Part shown: in pieces, positions 31,355-42,019 of the stretch
Layout: each line of letters opens with the position of its first letter
Numbering within the stretch: the first letter of the stretch is position 1
Assembly: GCA_946902875.1 (NCBI GenBank)
Contig: OX336340.1
Coordinates: 4,361,739-4,425,738 of the forward strand
Origin: Nematopogon swammerdamellus
Taxonomy: Eukaryota > Arthropoda > Insecta > Lepidoptera > Adelidae
Direction: 5' to 3'
Length of the DNA stretch: 64,000 bases
Position numbers and translations under genes: made by a program
Notes under the pieces: generated by a model
Told to the model about the DNA's origin: nothing
Database searches by the model: none
Seen by the model: only the letters and a program-made list of their open reading frames with translations

Positions 31355-31612
31355 TTTTTTTTTATGTAATCTGGTATGGGTGGCTGAGTCGGAGGGGCCA
31401 AAGCACATGCTCTAACCAGCCAATATCACCTCCGAGAAGTAGGTGCCATACCGGAGACTTCCCTGGATTGCTGGCTATACTGGACTAGAGGAGAACACAA
31501 CCAAGGTTGCTTGCGGCCATCTTACATCCAGTACGGTGGTACCAACCCAGTCGGCTACAATTTGAGCCTACCACCTAGTAAGGGGAAAGGGAAGGGACCT
31601 ACAGTTTTACCT
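31355..31612 (-). repeat. SINE-T, 5' truncated
   Basis: Tail AT-rich end at 31355, GGTATGGGTGGCTGAGTCGG, central domain to GGACCTACAGTTTTAC. The tRNA head is missing. Confidence 0.85.
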
Positions 31613-31639
31613 ATTTAAAATAATATTGCCTTAAAAATA

Positions 31640-32757
31640 AATTTCCGAGCCTGGTGGCTCGGAAATTTATAGCCGAGCCACCTAGTTTTTTTTTAATTTT
31701 GAAAAAGGTGGTAATCCGAGGGGGCTAAATCCGGCAAATAAGGTGCGTGGGGCAATAATTCATAGCCACAATTATGGATTTCAGACATTGATTCAGCTGA
31801 AGTGTGAACCCGGCATTATCTTGATGAAACAACACTTTCTTCCGCAGCAACCCCAGCCTTTTTTCTTTGATTTCTTCCCGAAGTCTTCGCAAATGGTTGC
31901 AATAATATTTTGAATTGATAATTTGGCCTTTTGGTAAATAATTCACGAAAATAATCCCCGTCGCATCCCCGAAAACTGAAACCATGTCTTTGTTGGTCGA
32001 CAAAACGACCTTAGCCTTCTTCGGAGTGGATGAGCCAGATCTTTTCCACTGCTTCGATTGTTGTTTTGATTCAGGAGTATGGTGGTGAACCCAGCTTTCA
32101 TCCAAAAAAGGGCACAAAAAATCCTCGGGATCTGCCTCAAAAAGTTCCAAACAATCGCGGAAAATTGTGCAGCGAACTCGTTTTTGTTCAGCTGAAAGCA
32201 ATCTTGGGACCCAACGAAACGAGAAACCTTATGGAACCCCAATTCTTCAGATATAATGTTTTGTACCCGGCCATAACTAATCCCTGTGATCTCAGCTTTC
32301 TTATTTATGGTCAATCTTCGGTCACTCAGTATCAGATCACATATTTTATTGATGCTTTCCTTCGTGGTAGACGTCGAAGGCCTTCCGCTCCTAGCGTCAT
32401 CTTGAATGCTCTCCCGACCCCGCTTAAACTCAGCTACCCACTTTTTGACACTGGAATACGATGGAGCAGACTCCCCCAATGTGTTCACCATATCTTGATG
32501 GATATCTTTCGGTGACATGCCTTTTTTATGGAGGTAATTCATCACTGCTCGGTGTTCAATTTTCTCCATTATTAAAAATTTTGTCAGATAGCGTTAAACA
32601 ACTAATCGCGGAAAAAATATAGCTTGCAGTATCGGAACCAAACTTCGCACATTTAATACTGAAGAATTGTACTAACAAATGAGGGTAGATTTAAAAAAAT
32701 GTCATGGCTCTTTCTATTTTAGGCCACGAACTTGTGGATCTACCCTAGTATGTACAG
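31640..32757 (-). mobile_element. Second mariner, one end lost, nested
   Basis: The 5' end on the minus strand is near 32757 (CTAGGGTAGATCCACAAGTT). The matching far TIR was not found. The 3' side ends in an AT-rich hairpin (AAATTTCCGAGCC ... GGCTCGGAAATTT) at 31640-31675. Confidence 0.75.
31687..32569 (-). pseudogene. mariner transposase, frameshifted
   Basis: Opens at 32569 with MEKIEHRAVMNYLHKKGMSP, the DNA-binding part, up to IISEELGFHKVSRFV. A frame change near 32200 gives FLDESWVHHHTPESKQQ (first Asp) and KVLFHQDNA (second Asp). Another change after DNA gives HTSAESMSEIHNCGYELLPH and LPDLAPSDYHLFQN (third Asp). At least two frameshifts make it dead. It belongs to a different group from the mariner at 25.1-26.0 kb. 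Confidence 0.85.
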
Positions 32758-33805
32758 CCAGAAACAGACTGTATGGTCCGTGACCTTTGCCTGCCTACCA
32801 AAGGCGAATATAATAACAATAATAACTAACACAGAAGATTAAAAATGAATACACTGTCTCATAACGGTTCTAGTACATGTTGATACCTACTACATATTAC
32901 TGAGCTCACATATATAATATCTCCCCTGGACGCTTTGTCTCTACCCTGGCGTCTTTCGAGGCAGGGGAAATATGGCAGGGGAGAGAATTTTTTGCGATAA
33001 AACGCAAATTACCTTTAAAGTATTTATCATTAAGAAACCACAAACAAACATGATAATCTGTGCATACATTACAGTTAATTAACGTATAAAATCATCTATT
33101 TACATAAATAATTACAATTTAATGCTCTCCAGTGGAGAGACCGTGTTCACTGTTCACATCCTCACAACACGACAGGCGTGTCCAGAATGGCCGCCAATGA
33201 AAACGTGCGGATGGCTTTCGTGATGTTTGCTGCTAACTTCACGTGAAACACTGGGTGTTGACAGCTTTGGGTTCGCAACTACGAAATTATTTTACCCAAT
33301 GTTGAAGGTATTAAAAAAGTCAGGGGAGGAGACACAAAATGTAGGGGACAAGTTTAGTCTTGAATTTTTTTAATGAAAAAGGTAATGTTTTTGTAGTTTT
33401 ACTAATATACAACATTAATCAGTTATTCTAGTTTATAAAATTAACAATATTAACCTATTTTATCATTTGAGAAGTACTTAAAAGTTACTGATTTACTGAA
33501 AATACTGTTGAGGGACAGACCAGGGGAGAGATATTTTTCGAGGTTAATTTGCGATTGTAGTCAAACTAAGCAAATTGAAATGATGAAATTAACTGCCATA
33601 AAAGTAGACGCTGTATTTTAAAGAAATATTATGTTCCTGGTGTAAATTTTTCGAAAAATGTTGGGTTTTTTGTTGTGGCCGTCGCTAGGAAGTCTTAACG
33701 TAGAATCACCCATATATCACTCGATAACCGCACAGTTGTGGATTCGTCAGCTCCGAGTCATCGGCAATGCTGAGAAGTAGATTTATTTTAAATGGCGTTA
33801 GAGAT

Positions 33806-34200
33806 AAAACCGGCCAAGTGCGAGTCGAACTCGCGCACCGAGGGTTCCGTATCGCCATGTCATGGTCAGCGCCACTCACGCCATCTATGGCGTGTTATGA
33901 AATGCTTCATATTAGTTAAAATTCATAATTAGTTAAAATGCTTCACTCTGTTCGGTAGATGGCGCGTGCGCATACACTTTTTGGTTTCTTCTATGGGAAA
34001 CCCCCATGAATTTTTTTACTTTTTCTTATTTTTATTATTTGTTGTTATATCGGCCATAATAGCACACATTCTGTGAAAATATCAACGGGCTACCTATTAC
34101 GCTTCAAGAGATACAGCCGTCGGACCGACGGACGGTCAGACAGACAGACGGCGTAGGCTTAGTAATAGGGTCCCGTACCGTATACGGAACCCTAAAAATA
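33806..34200 (-). repeat. Element P, full length with internal insert
   Basis: The plus strand reads AACCGGCCAAGTGCGAGTCG ... CGAGGGTTCCGTATCG at the left, and TTACGCTTCAAGAGATACAG and GACCCTATTACTAAG (inverted) to 34200. The middle has GCCATCTATGGCG and GATGGCGCG blocks also seen in other P copies. Confidence 0.8.
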
Positions 34201-34605
34201 TAGGTAATTCGAGGAATGTGAATCATACAGTGCGTAGATCTAAATAGAAAACCGGTAAGTCCAAATGTCCATAGAAGCTTGACATTGGCTATTTTCGGAG
34301 GTTAAGAGGCTTGGATTAAAAATAATATAAAAACTGACTTAAAATGACAGATCAGGTCACCAACCAACCGGTATGTTAAACTATGCCAATTGGTTATTTC
34401 CAATAAGTTATACAGTTCCTCCCATTGGCAGTTAATCATTTCCGCTTCTTACATTGTAGGTACCGAAAGTATTGATATTTTTTTATCAGAGAGAGCAAAT
34501 TGGCATTTCCTGGGATTCCTGTTTTTGACATTTCTGGCTAATTGAATGACAAAAAGGAAACGAAAAATAAATTTACCACACATTTCTAAGAAAATAGCTA
34601 GCACC
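34201..34605. other. No recognised feature
   Basis: AT-rich, unassigned. Confidence 0.5.
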
Positions 34606-35118
34606 ATTATAGTACGGGTGACCATTCGACGAATCATTGGTCAACTCAGCCCACAGCCCATTCAGCCCGCGGGCTCAAATGACCACTATGAAATATGTAC
34701 TTATTTTTGCATTGTCAACTCAGCCCGCGGGCTCAGTTGACCACTTTGAAATTGAATACATATTTCATAGTGGTCATTTGCGCGGGCTGAGTGGGCTGTG
34801 GGCTGAGTTGACCAATGATTCCATTCGACCGTTGGAGGTTGACCGTGGTTCGGATTTCATGTAAAACTGTAGGTCCCTTCCCTTCTTGTCTTACTAGGTG
34901 GTAGGGTTTAAACCGCTCGGATTTATACCACCGCACTGAATGAAAGGTCGGTCGAAACGGCTATGTGAACAGTTCGTGTTTTCCATCCAGTTCAGTGTAG
35001 CCGGCACGACCAAAGGGAATCACTGACATTGCACCTAGTTCGCCAAGGTGTTATGGGCTGACATCACAGATGTTGTAGGCGATGTTTGTTGCCAAGCATG
35101 TCAGTTTCCATAAAAAAA
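34606..35118 (+). repeat. SINE-5S, 5' truncated, split by a MITE
   Basis: 34606-34630 holds the end of the 5S-like part (TAGTACGGGTGACCATTCGAC). 34822-35118 continues CATTCGACCGTTGGAGG, the central domain and the tail to GTCAGTTTCCAT-A(n). Confidence 0.8.
34631..34821. mobile_element. 191-bp palindromic MITE, TSD CATTCGAC
   Basis: TIR GAATCATTGGTCAACTCAGC with the inverse at the right; arms extend about 70 bp. The 8-bp CATTCGAC is at 34623-34630 and 34822-34829; excision restores the SINE. The duplication length fits hAT; the terminus (GAATC) is not the usual CAG. Confidence 0.8.
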
Positions 35119-35204
35119 AATAACTTTGAAATGTTGTATTTGTCAAATATTATTCTCTCGAAAATGGCCGTTGTTAGGCCAATTTTAAAGATAAGTAAAC
35201 TTAA

Positions 35205-35317
35205 ACATTCCTTACATACATACATAATAGTGTCACGCCTGCTTCCCAATGGGCTAGGCAAAGACAATGGATCTCCACGTTCCACGATCCTGACACACCT
35301 CTGCCGCCAGATCAGTA
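35205..35317 (-). repeat. LINE/SINE 3' tail, inverted
   Basis: ACATACATACATAATAGTGT, GTCACGCCTGCTTCCCAATG and TGGATCTCCACG, the inverse of the tail at 10220-10295. Confidence 0.6.
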
Positions 35318-35481
35318 CCCTAATCACGAGATTTAAACTACGCTACGCCGTGTTCTCCGCATCATTTCGTATGGAGAAACGAAGTTCGCAAATCTATCAC
35401 TAGAGGCGCTGCTCCGTTTCTCCATACAAAATGATGCGGAGAACACGGAGTAGCGTAGTAGGTTAAATCTCGTGAATTGGG
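35318..35481. mobile_element. Hairpin MITE family, copy 3, TA flanks
   Basis: CCCTAATCACGAGATTT ... AAATCTCGTGAATTGGG with TA at 35316-35317 and 35482-35483. The loop is inverted relative to copies 1 and 2. Confidence 0.8.
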
Positions 35482-35686
35482 TACAGGTCTAGGTACGTCC
35501 TGCGTCTACGGCGAAAAAATTACAAGAAAAAGTATTCGCCTGGTCACATTCAAACATACAACCATGGAAATAATATTAAAATACACATTCGTTGTGTTGG
35601 TTGTTCGTTGGCTAAGTCAATTATTGTACAACCGTAATATTATGCTTAATCCACATAAATACATTAAAAAAAAAAGCAAATTTTGA

Positions 35687-35812
35687 AATACCACGTGAAA
35701 ACTGGGGGGGGGCTGGTTCAGTAAAGATACTACACATGGTCCCCTTGGGGGGGGGGGGGGGGGGGGGGGGGGGGCGGTTCCAAAAGTGGCCTAAAATCGA
35801 TCACGTGGTATG
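35687..35812. repeat. 28-base G homopolymer between short inverted repeats
   Basis: G run at 35747-35774 and a shorter one (9 G) at 35704. Flanked by ATACCACGTGA (35687) and TCACGTGGTAT (to 35812). Probably a small MITE-type repeat in which the G run has expanded. Confidence 0.6.
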
Positions 35813-35827
35813 GGAATATTCCCTTAT

Positions 35828-36219
35828 CGTCGCCTAAGTATCAACACCGCGGAAGTCATTTTCGGCCATTTTACAGGAACAACAAAAAACCTATTATTTA
35901 GCAAGTTTTTCAAGCATCTTTATTTTCTCTTTTCTCTTCCGTTTTCAAAGTATATTCCGTAGTTTTCTATCGTCGAATACACATCACACCCTCGCGCGGC
36001 GAACACTATGATGGACTGATGACATACGCTGTGTTTGCCAAAACAATCCGAAACGGGTGACTTCCGCGCTGTACATTCTTAGCCCTCTACGGCATCTGAT
36101 TGGTCGTTAGGCATTTGAGCAACCAATTAGAAGACGCGTCTTTGAATCCTCTATCCAATGACATTAAAATGTTTTTTCCGTTTAAAAATTACTTCCGCAG
36201 TGTTGATACTTAAGCGACG
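35828..36219. mobile_element. 392-bp MITE, TSD TTAT
   Basis: TIRs CGTCGCCTAAGTATCAACAC and the inverse of CGTCGCTTAAGTATCAACAC, with GCGGAAGT continuing the arm. TTAT lies on both sides (35824-35827, 36220-36223). Confidence 0.75.
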
Positions 36220-36656
36220 TTATGTACTCTAACGATTAGAAACAACCAATTAATATAAGCGCATATCTTTCTTTCCGTCTTCTATGCATACATACGGCTC
36301 ACAGGTGTAAAATGATAAAAAAAAATTATCAGCAGCATAAAAATAATTTAAGCTACATAACGCGATGAGATTAGATTATATTAGATAAGTATACGAAATA
36401 TAGGTAAAAAAATTGTGTCAGTGGGCTAGATCGAGAATTAAGATTCGAGCATGAGACCGATCAATTTCTATATCTTAATAATTTTAAGTTGTAAAATGTC
36501 ATTTTAAAGGGAGTGATTCCTTTCCAACCGCAGAGGCAAGAAAACAATTTAATTTAAAAAAAGAAAAAACCCGACTGCGTACAAAGTGAACTTTAAATAA
36601 AAACTGAAAAGAAAAAAAATTTCATAAAATATTATTTTTTTCTAGTAATAGCTATT
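36220..36656. other. Unassigned; ends in a shared repeat block
   Basis: 36562-36625 is the inverse of 8058-8122 (AAACCCGACTGCGTACAAAG ... TAAAAACTGAAAAG). The rest is unrecognised AT-rich DNA. Confidence 0.45.
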
Positions 36657-38048
36657 AGTTAGGGAGGCGAATAGGGGATTTTTCGGGCATACTCGAGAGC
36701 ATCAGTTTAAGATATGAGAGATACTTTAGCCCTAATAGAACAACTTTGGAAATTATTAGCTCTTTATCTAGTGACTATCGCCTAGGATAGACAATCAGAT
36801 TAGTAAAAAAAAAACGATAGTCTGAAATACTCGAGCGCGCCAGATTAAGATATTGGGGGTTGATTTTAGTGTTTTAAGACTAAATTTAACTAATCTGACG
36901 ATAAGTCCTTGACGCCACAAAGTTATAGGGTCGCGAACTTGTAAAAAAAAACCTTAATCCGGTATTCTCGAGCGCGATCAATTTTTTTTTATTTTGAAGA
37001 ATTTAATCTAAAACTTACAAGAAATACAAAATCTGCCGGTTTCCGCATGACCGGAAGTGTGGAGGAGCCATTTCGTCTTCCGAAAAACGCGTTGCGGCAT
37101 ATAAATCACAAAGGATACATTTTACGAAAAAAAGGTTTAAATAAAAAAAAAGGTAATTTTATTTTACACAAAAAAGGTCTCTTTATATTTTTGTCTAAAG
37201 TCAAAACTTATGGACTTATAGCATCATAAAAACTCAAAGTCCCGGTTTTTTGAGTACCTATATCTCGAAAACAAGGATGTTACAAAAAACATTTATATGA
37301 AACAATGATTAAATTATCTAACTTTTATTATATCTCAAACTTTTTTTTTCCTAAAGCTTCTCAAAAATCTCTGGATAAAAATCTGGATAAAAAAGTATTA
37401 TTAACATGTAGATACAGTTTCATTTAATTATAATATTCAATAGCCTGTTGATCCTCAAATTGTTTTTTGGACGTACCGTAAGCAAAAAGGAGTGGAACGA
37501 AAAAAGAGGGATGTGCCATAAACATGTATAAGAGAACCCACCAACATTTTTGTCAGATTAAGAAAATATGCTTTCAGGACACCGAGATAAACCCTCCCTA
37601 TAAAAATCGGACGCTCTCGAGTATTTCAAAAGAACCTTTTTTTTTAGCATTTTCAAAAATTTGTCGTAAGTTATCGTCACGCCGAAATCGTCAGTTTTTT
37701 TGAAGGGAGCTTCCTTGGGGCCTACTTAACACCCCTTCTGAAAATCTGACGCTCTCGAGTACATTTTTTTTTGGGATTTTTTACTATCTTGTATGCCTAC
37801 CCCCACCACGCAAACCGGCAGATAAGTATACCGTTGGGGCATACGTGGTATGAATATCTGACGTGCTCGAGAATGTCCAAGTAACTGTTTTTTTTACATT
37901 TTTGAAAAAAACTGTACACACCATACCCACCGCTAAAATGGTTTTTACCGTACTAGCTTTTCTTTTCGAAATTACTTCATCTTTCGATTTTAATAGGTCT
38001 CGACGGTGCTCGAGAATGCCGCCATTTAGCGATCTCACCTCCCTAACT
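36657..38048. mobile_element. Unclassified 1.4-kb DNA element with CTCGAG subterminal motifs
   Basis: Ends GTTAGGGAGGCGA and the inverse of GTTAGGGAGGTGA. CTCGAG occurs at 36692, 36830 and 36967 in one orientation context (TACTCGAGCGCGCCAGATTA). It recurs at 37616, 37754, 37866 and 38009 in the inverse context (GACGCTCTCGAGTA). The interior is non-coding. Target duplication uncertain (TA or longer). Confidence 0.65.
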
Positions 38049-38109
38049 ATATTAAATGGTCAGTCTCCAGGGAAATCCAGGGAAGCAGTGCCAGCACCAG
38101 ACCCAGACT

Positions 38110-38822
38110 CAACGAAACAATTCCTGCAATTTCGGAGACAACAGTTGAGAACGGTGGTGGGGCTACTAACAGGACACTGCCTACTTAAGGTGACGTGAGG
38201 CTGCGCCTGACTCAAATTGCAAGAAGTTTACCACCAATATTACTCACCTGACAGATTCAGTTTTAATATAATATGTAATACTTCATCTATCAGCGCAGAT
38301 CGATAGCTTTTTGAAAACACGATTTGATTAACTTCCCTCGATAGAAAAAAATCATGAACATGCCTCTGAATTTAATTATAAAAACGTATTCAAGGCTACG
38401 TGACCAAATCAAGGCTTCGGAAAAAATATATATATTATTTATTGTTGAATATATAATATTATCTAAATCCGTAGCTTTTTATTTTTTTGTTTCGATCCGT
38501 AGTTTTGGAAGAAAAAAATAAAAACCTAATTTTTTATTGTTTTGTGTTGCATCCTACTCCAACCAGCGAAAGCGGCGCCTTGAAAGAGGAGTACGGTTGA
38601 ATACGGGTTGGCAGGGCCTTAACAAGCACCTGGACACTATTGATATACCAGAGAGTCCCCTCTGCAGGGCCTGCTTTGAGGCGGAGGAGACACCGGCACA
38701 TCTGGAGACATTTCGCTCGGGGGTTTTCGCTTCTGAAAGGGGGGACCCAAAGGCGTGGAAGGATCTCAAAGGGCTGCGGCGTGTTGTGAAGGAGCTCGAC
38801 GTGGCTACAATGAGCCTATAGC
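38110..38822 (+). pseudogene. LINE C-terminus (RNase H-type family), split
   Basis: 38120-38190 reads RRQQLRTVVGLLTGHCLL. 38600-38820 continues with NKHLDTIDIPESPLCRACFE and EETPAH, a CCHC finger like that at 3580-3630, then DPKAWKDLKGLRRVVKEL and a TAG. The sequence between (38191-38560) is foreign AT-rich DNA. Confidence 0.7.
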
Positions 38823-38886
38823 CGTGTTACTGAGCACAACGGCCTCGTGTCAAGTGCGTTCATAGCATCATCAGCTGTCGACAATA

Positions 38887-39090
38887 ACAACAAGTTATTG
38901 GCAATATTTTGGGTCAACTTATCTGTGTGAATCAGCATTTTCTACAATGAATGCGATAAAAACTAAGCATAGATCCCGATTGACGGATGAACACTTGACG
39001 TCATGTTTGCGCATATCCATAAGTTCATACGAACCTCAGTTTGAAAAACTTGTAGGAAATTTGCAATGCCATGTGTCAAATAAATTGTAA
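38887..39090 (+). pseudogene. hAT transposase C-terminal dimerisation domain
   Basis: An uninterrupted frame without an ATG reads YWQYFGSTYLCESAFSTMNA, then SRLTDEHLTSCLRISIS and EPQFEKLVGNLQCH, stopping at TAA 39088-39090. This is the C-terminal hAT dimerisation region of the ZBED/SCAND3-like group (conserved C-E-x-x-F-S and R-L-T-D-E-H-L). A terminus-like AGTTTGGCCACCCCTG lies downstream at 39250-39265. The 5' part of the element is missing. It is the only hAT transposase sequence I found here. Confidence 0.85.
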
Positions 39091-39265
39091 GTTAACATAA
39101 GATTAATGTAAGACAAGTTTCTCACATAATGATTTTACATTTTGATAAAAAAAATTTGATTCATAAATAATCTGTTTTTTTATTATATTCTTCAGTAGAC
39201 CTTACACTCACGAATTTTAATTTGTTGGGGAGATCTCGGATGTAAAAAGTTTGGCCACCCCTGCT

Positions 39266-39297
39266 ATCGTCGGGATTCAGCGTGTGTGATATGTATA
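39266..39297 (+). repeat. Element D 3' tip
   Basis: CGTCGGGATTCAGCGTGTGT followed by GATATGTA; the next element is inserted in its TATGTATG tail. Confidence 0.6.
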
Positions 39298-39719
39298 CAA
39301 CGTGTCCCAAAACTCAACGTCAAGCGGGAACCAGGGAGTAGGCCAGCTTATGAATACCCAGGGAAAAATAAGAAAAAAAAATCTGAGTCCTTTGTTTTTG
39401 ATGATATGAGCATTTTTTGAAAAACGTTGAAAATTGACATTTTAGGTACTATGAGACTACAAATTTGCAAATATAATTGTTCAATTTTTTATATTGGAAG
39501 CCTAAATAACTCTGCTATTGATAACTATCCCAAAAAAACCAGAATGCTTGTAGTTTTAGCAAAAAAAATATTCAGTAAAATTAAAAAAAAAAAAAATTAT
39601 TTATTATTTAGTGTCCACCATGCGACGACTCAGATTTTTTTTTTCTTATTTTTCCCTGGCTAGTGCAAAGCTGGCCTACTCCCTGGTTCCCGCTTGACGT
39701 TGAATTTTGGGACACCCTG
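39298..39719. mobile_element. 422-bp MITE with about 90-bp TIRs, TSD TA
   Basis: CAACGTGTCCCAAAACTCAA and the inverse of CAGGGTGTCCCAAAATTCAA; arms include GGGAACCAGGGAGTAGGCC. TA at 39296-39297 and 39720-39721. Tc1/mariner-type by flanks. Confidence 0.8.
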
Positions 39720-39966
39720 TATGTATGTAAATTTTATCGCATGAATAATTGAATAAGTAATAATGTGTCAATGAACTGACAGATAAGATGTAAATTATAT
39801 TATTCTTGGCAATGACTTGATCATTACAATAATTTTTAACCATTAATCATGACTATGACATAATCAATAACACATTATTTACAAACAAACATATTGTATG
39901 AAAAGATGATTCACTGGAATAAATAGATGTTGATTGTGTTATCAATATAATATTATATACTACTTA

Positions 39967-40444
39967 CAGTGGGTGGCCAAATTATTAGACTCACCACACT
40001 TAATGTCATAGTTATCAATACAAATTTGCTCTTGGGAAAAGAAATTCCACCTCCTAAACCTTTGAACCTAAACTATTGCAACTAAGTATTTTTTATTACT
40101 GATATATTTGCCATAAACCTACATTTACACCTTAATCCAATGAAAGTCGGCTTAACTTGGAGACAAATTTATAAATACCGATTATTTATTTTCATATCAT
40201 TTAAATAATTTATGTATAGAATTAAAAAATTTCGATTTTCTACTTTGTCTCTAAGTTAAGTCGATGTTCATAGGTTGAAAATGGTAACGTAGGTGTATGC
40301 CAAATATATCAGTAATAAAAAATACCTAGTTGCAATAGTTTAGGTTCAAAGGTTTAGGAGGTGGAATTTTTTTTCCCAAGAGCAAATTTGTATTGATAAC
40401 TATGACATTAAGTGTGGTGAGTCTAATAATTTGGCCACCCACTG
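39967..40444. mobile_element. 478-bp Tc1-like MITE with about 200-bp TIRs, TSD TA
   Basis: CAGTGGGTGGCCAAATTATT and inverse; the arms run nearly to the centre (CACCTCCTAAACCTTTGAAC). TA at 39965-39966 and 40445-40446. The CAGTG start is usual for Tc1-type ends. Confidence 0.85.
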
Positions 40445-40675
40445 TACCTACATTTACTATCTATTATCATTTCACAAAAGATAAAAAGCATTTCTTCTTA
40501 CGCTGGCTCATAGAAGATAAGCAAGCATGGTAGCAAGCAAGCGTACAAGCAAAAATTGAGTTTTGGTTTTATTTTTATTTCAACCGCACCGAAACAATCA
40601 AGTAAAAAGCTACATACATAGATATTTTGTTAAAAAAATTAAAAAGTACCATTTTCATTATTCTTTTTTTTTAAT
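40445..40675. other. No recognised feature
   Basis: AT-rich; GCAAGCATGGTAGCAAGC resembles a short stretch near 610-650. Confidence 0.4.
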
Positions 40676-40912
40676 ACACTCTATGCCACTTAATGCGTGG
40701 CAAGGGCGGGCTTATTGCCTTAGGCAATTTCCTCCAGACAAGCCGGTGGACCTACATTTTTACATGGAATCCGAACCACAGAGCGCTCTGTGAAGGCATG
40801 TTTTTCAATCGAAAAAACTCATTGGTGCACGCCGGTTGTATTCGAACCTGGGACCTCTCGCAAGAGAAGCTGACGCCCAGAACACTCGGCAACCCGATTC
40901 TTTCTATCGAGT
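40676..40912 (-). repeat. tRNA-headed SINE with a different body
   Basis: The minus-strand head GGGTTGCCGAGTGTTCTGGG and CCCAGGTTCGAATACAACC gives A and B boxes like SINE-T, and ACCAATGAGTTTTTTCGA follows. The body then changes to GAATCCATGTAAAAATGTAG and GGCAATAAGCCCGCCC. This is a separate family sharing the SINE-T type head. Confidence 0.7.
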
Positions 40913-40954
40913 GAATTTATCAAATTGTGTTTTCAAATAGCTACCAATCTGCCC

Positions 40955-41256
40955 TGATAGATTTTTTTTTTATCTAATCCGGTATGGGTGGCTGTGTCGG
41001 AGGGGCCGAAGCGTATGCTCCGACCAGCCAATATCACCTCCGAGAAGGTAGGTGCCATACCGGAGACTTCTCTGGATTGCTGGCTATACTGGACTAGAGG
41101 AGAACACAACCGAGGCTGCTATGCGGCCATCTTACATCCAGTACGGTTGTACCAACCTAGTCGGCTACAATTTGAGCCTACCACCTAGTAAGGGGCAAGG
41201 GAAGGGACCTACAGTTTTACACCGGTTCCGAACGGTGAAGCAGCAGGTGTAGATGA
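40955..41256 (-). repeat. SINE-T, head lost
   Basis: Tail at 40963, GGTATGGGTGGCTGTGTCGG, central domain, to CCGGTTCCGAACGGTGAAGC and CAGCAGGTGTAG. Confidence 0.85.
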
Positions 41257-41379
41257 AGTTTAACAAATATTAAAACTGAATATACTCGTATCAGGTGAGT
41301 AATATTGATGGTCATCTCTCATGAAGAGCGGAATTTTAATTATAATAATTATTTACGGAATAGAAATTAGGTAGATAGC

Positions 41380-41580
41380 CACCGACTGACCTCGTTCAGT
41401 GCGGTGGTACCAACACAGGTTAAACACAATGACCTATGTAGTAACAAGTAAGTAAGGGTCCTTCAGGAAAGGCGTGAATGGGCACCTGTCAGGCCGACAT
41501 GGCATGCGACTTAATGTCCATGGGCATCGCTAGGCACCTTATGGGTGGCTCGGCGCCACATGTAGTGAAGCATTCTGAGT
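41380..41580 (+). pseudogene. SINE scrap and LINE C-terminus/3' end
   Basis: 41385-41420 is a minus-strand central-domain scrap (TCAGTGCGGTGGTACC). 41462-41530 (+) reads FRKGVNGHLSGRHGM and ends at TAG; GGCGCCACATGTAG follows. Same LINE family as 22909-23204. Confidence 0.6.
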
Positions 41581-42019
41581 TTTTTTATGAAAATCTGGAT
41601 TTTGACTTATTTTTACTCAGGTTTCATGATTTTAGAGATTGCATGCATTGTAAGGTATTGTACTCGCCTTTTGTACATAGTTTTAACGGTGTCCAATAAA
41701 TATTTAGATTTTGTTTTATGATAATATTACCCATGAATAATATTTTTTTAGACTAAAATTGTCTTTACATTGACCATCTCCAAAACCTTGATGGTGTGAA
41801 GCAAGGACTATGATTATTATAGGTAGTACCGCATTTATGTATTTTACAGCACAAACAGGTCTATTTTTGAAGAAAAAAATTACACATTATTTGTTTTTGG
41901 AAATAGAAGATCTTATTCAATGTAAGTATGTTACGCCTCGCGGTTGAGCTGAGAAACTGACATTTATCTACAAATTATACAGTAAACAAATAAACATACC
42001 TGTAGGTCACGAGTGTAGA
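41581..42019. other. No recognised feature
   Basis: AT-rich, unassigned. Confidence 0.5.

Larger units (their letters stand above)
30894..33711. mobile_element. Unclassified 2.8-kb DNA element with CAGGGGAG subterminal repeats
   Basis: TIR GGGTGATTCTACGTTAAGAC with the inverse at the right; ATATAT on both sides (30888-30893, 33712-33717). CAGGGGAG occurs at 31058, 31076, 31116, 32976, 33321 and 33522, with a partial copy at 32962 and an inverted one at 32931. A SINE-T and a mariner are nested inside. Without them the element would be about 1.4 kb and non-coding. Confidence 0.75.

Noticed and set aside
32030..32515. 161-codon plus-strand frame
   Set aside because: Lies antisense to the mariner transposase remnant and has no motif of its own.
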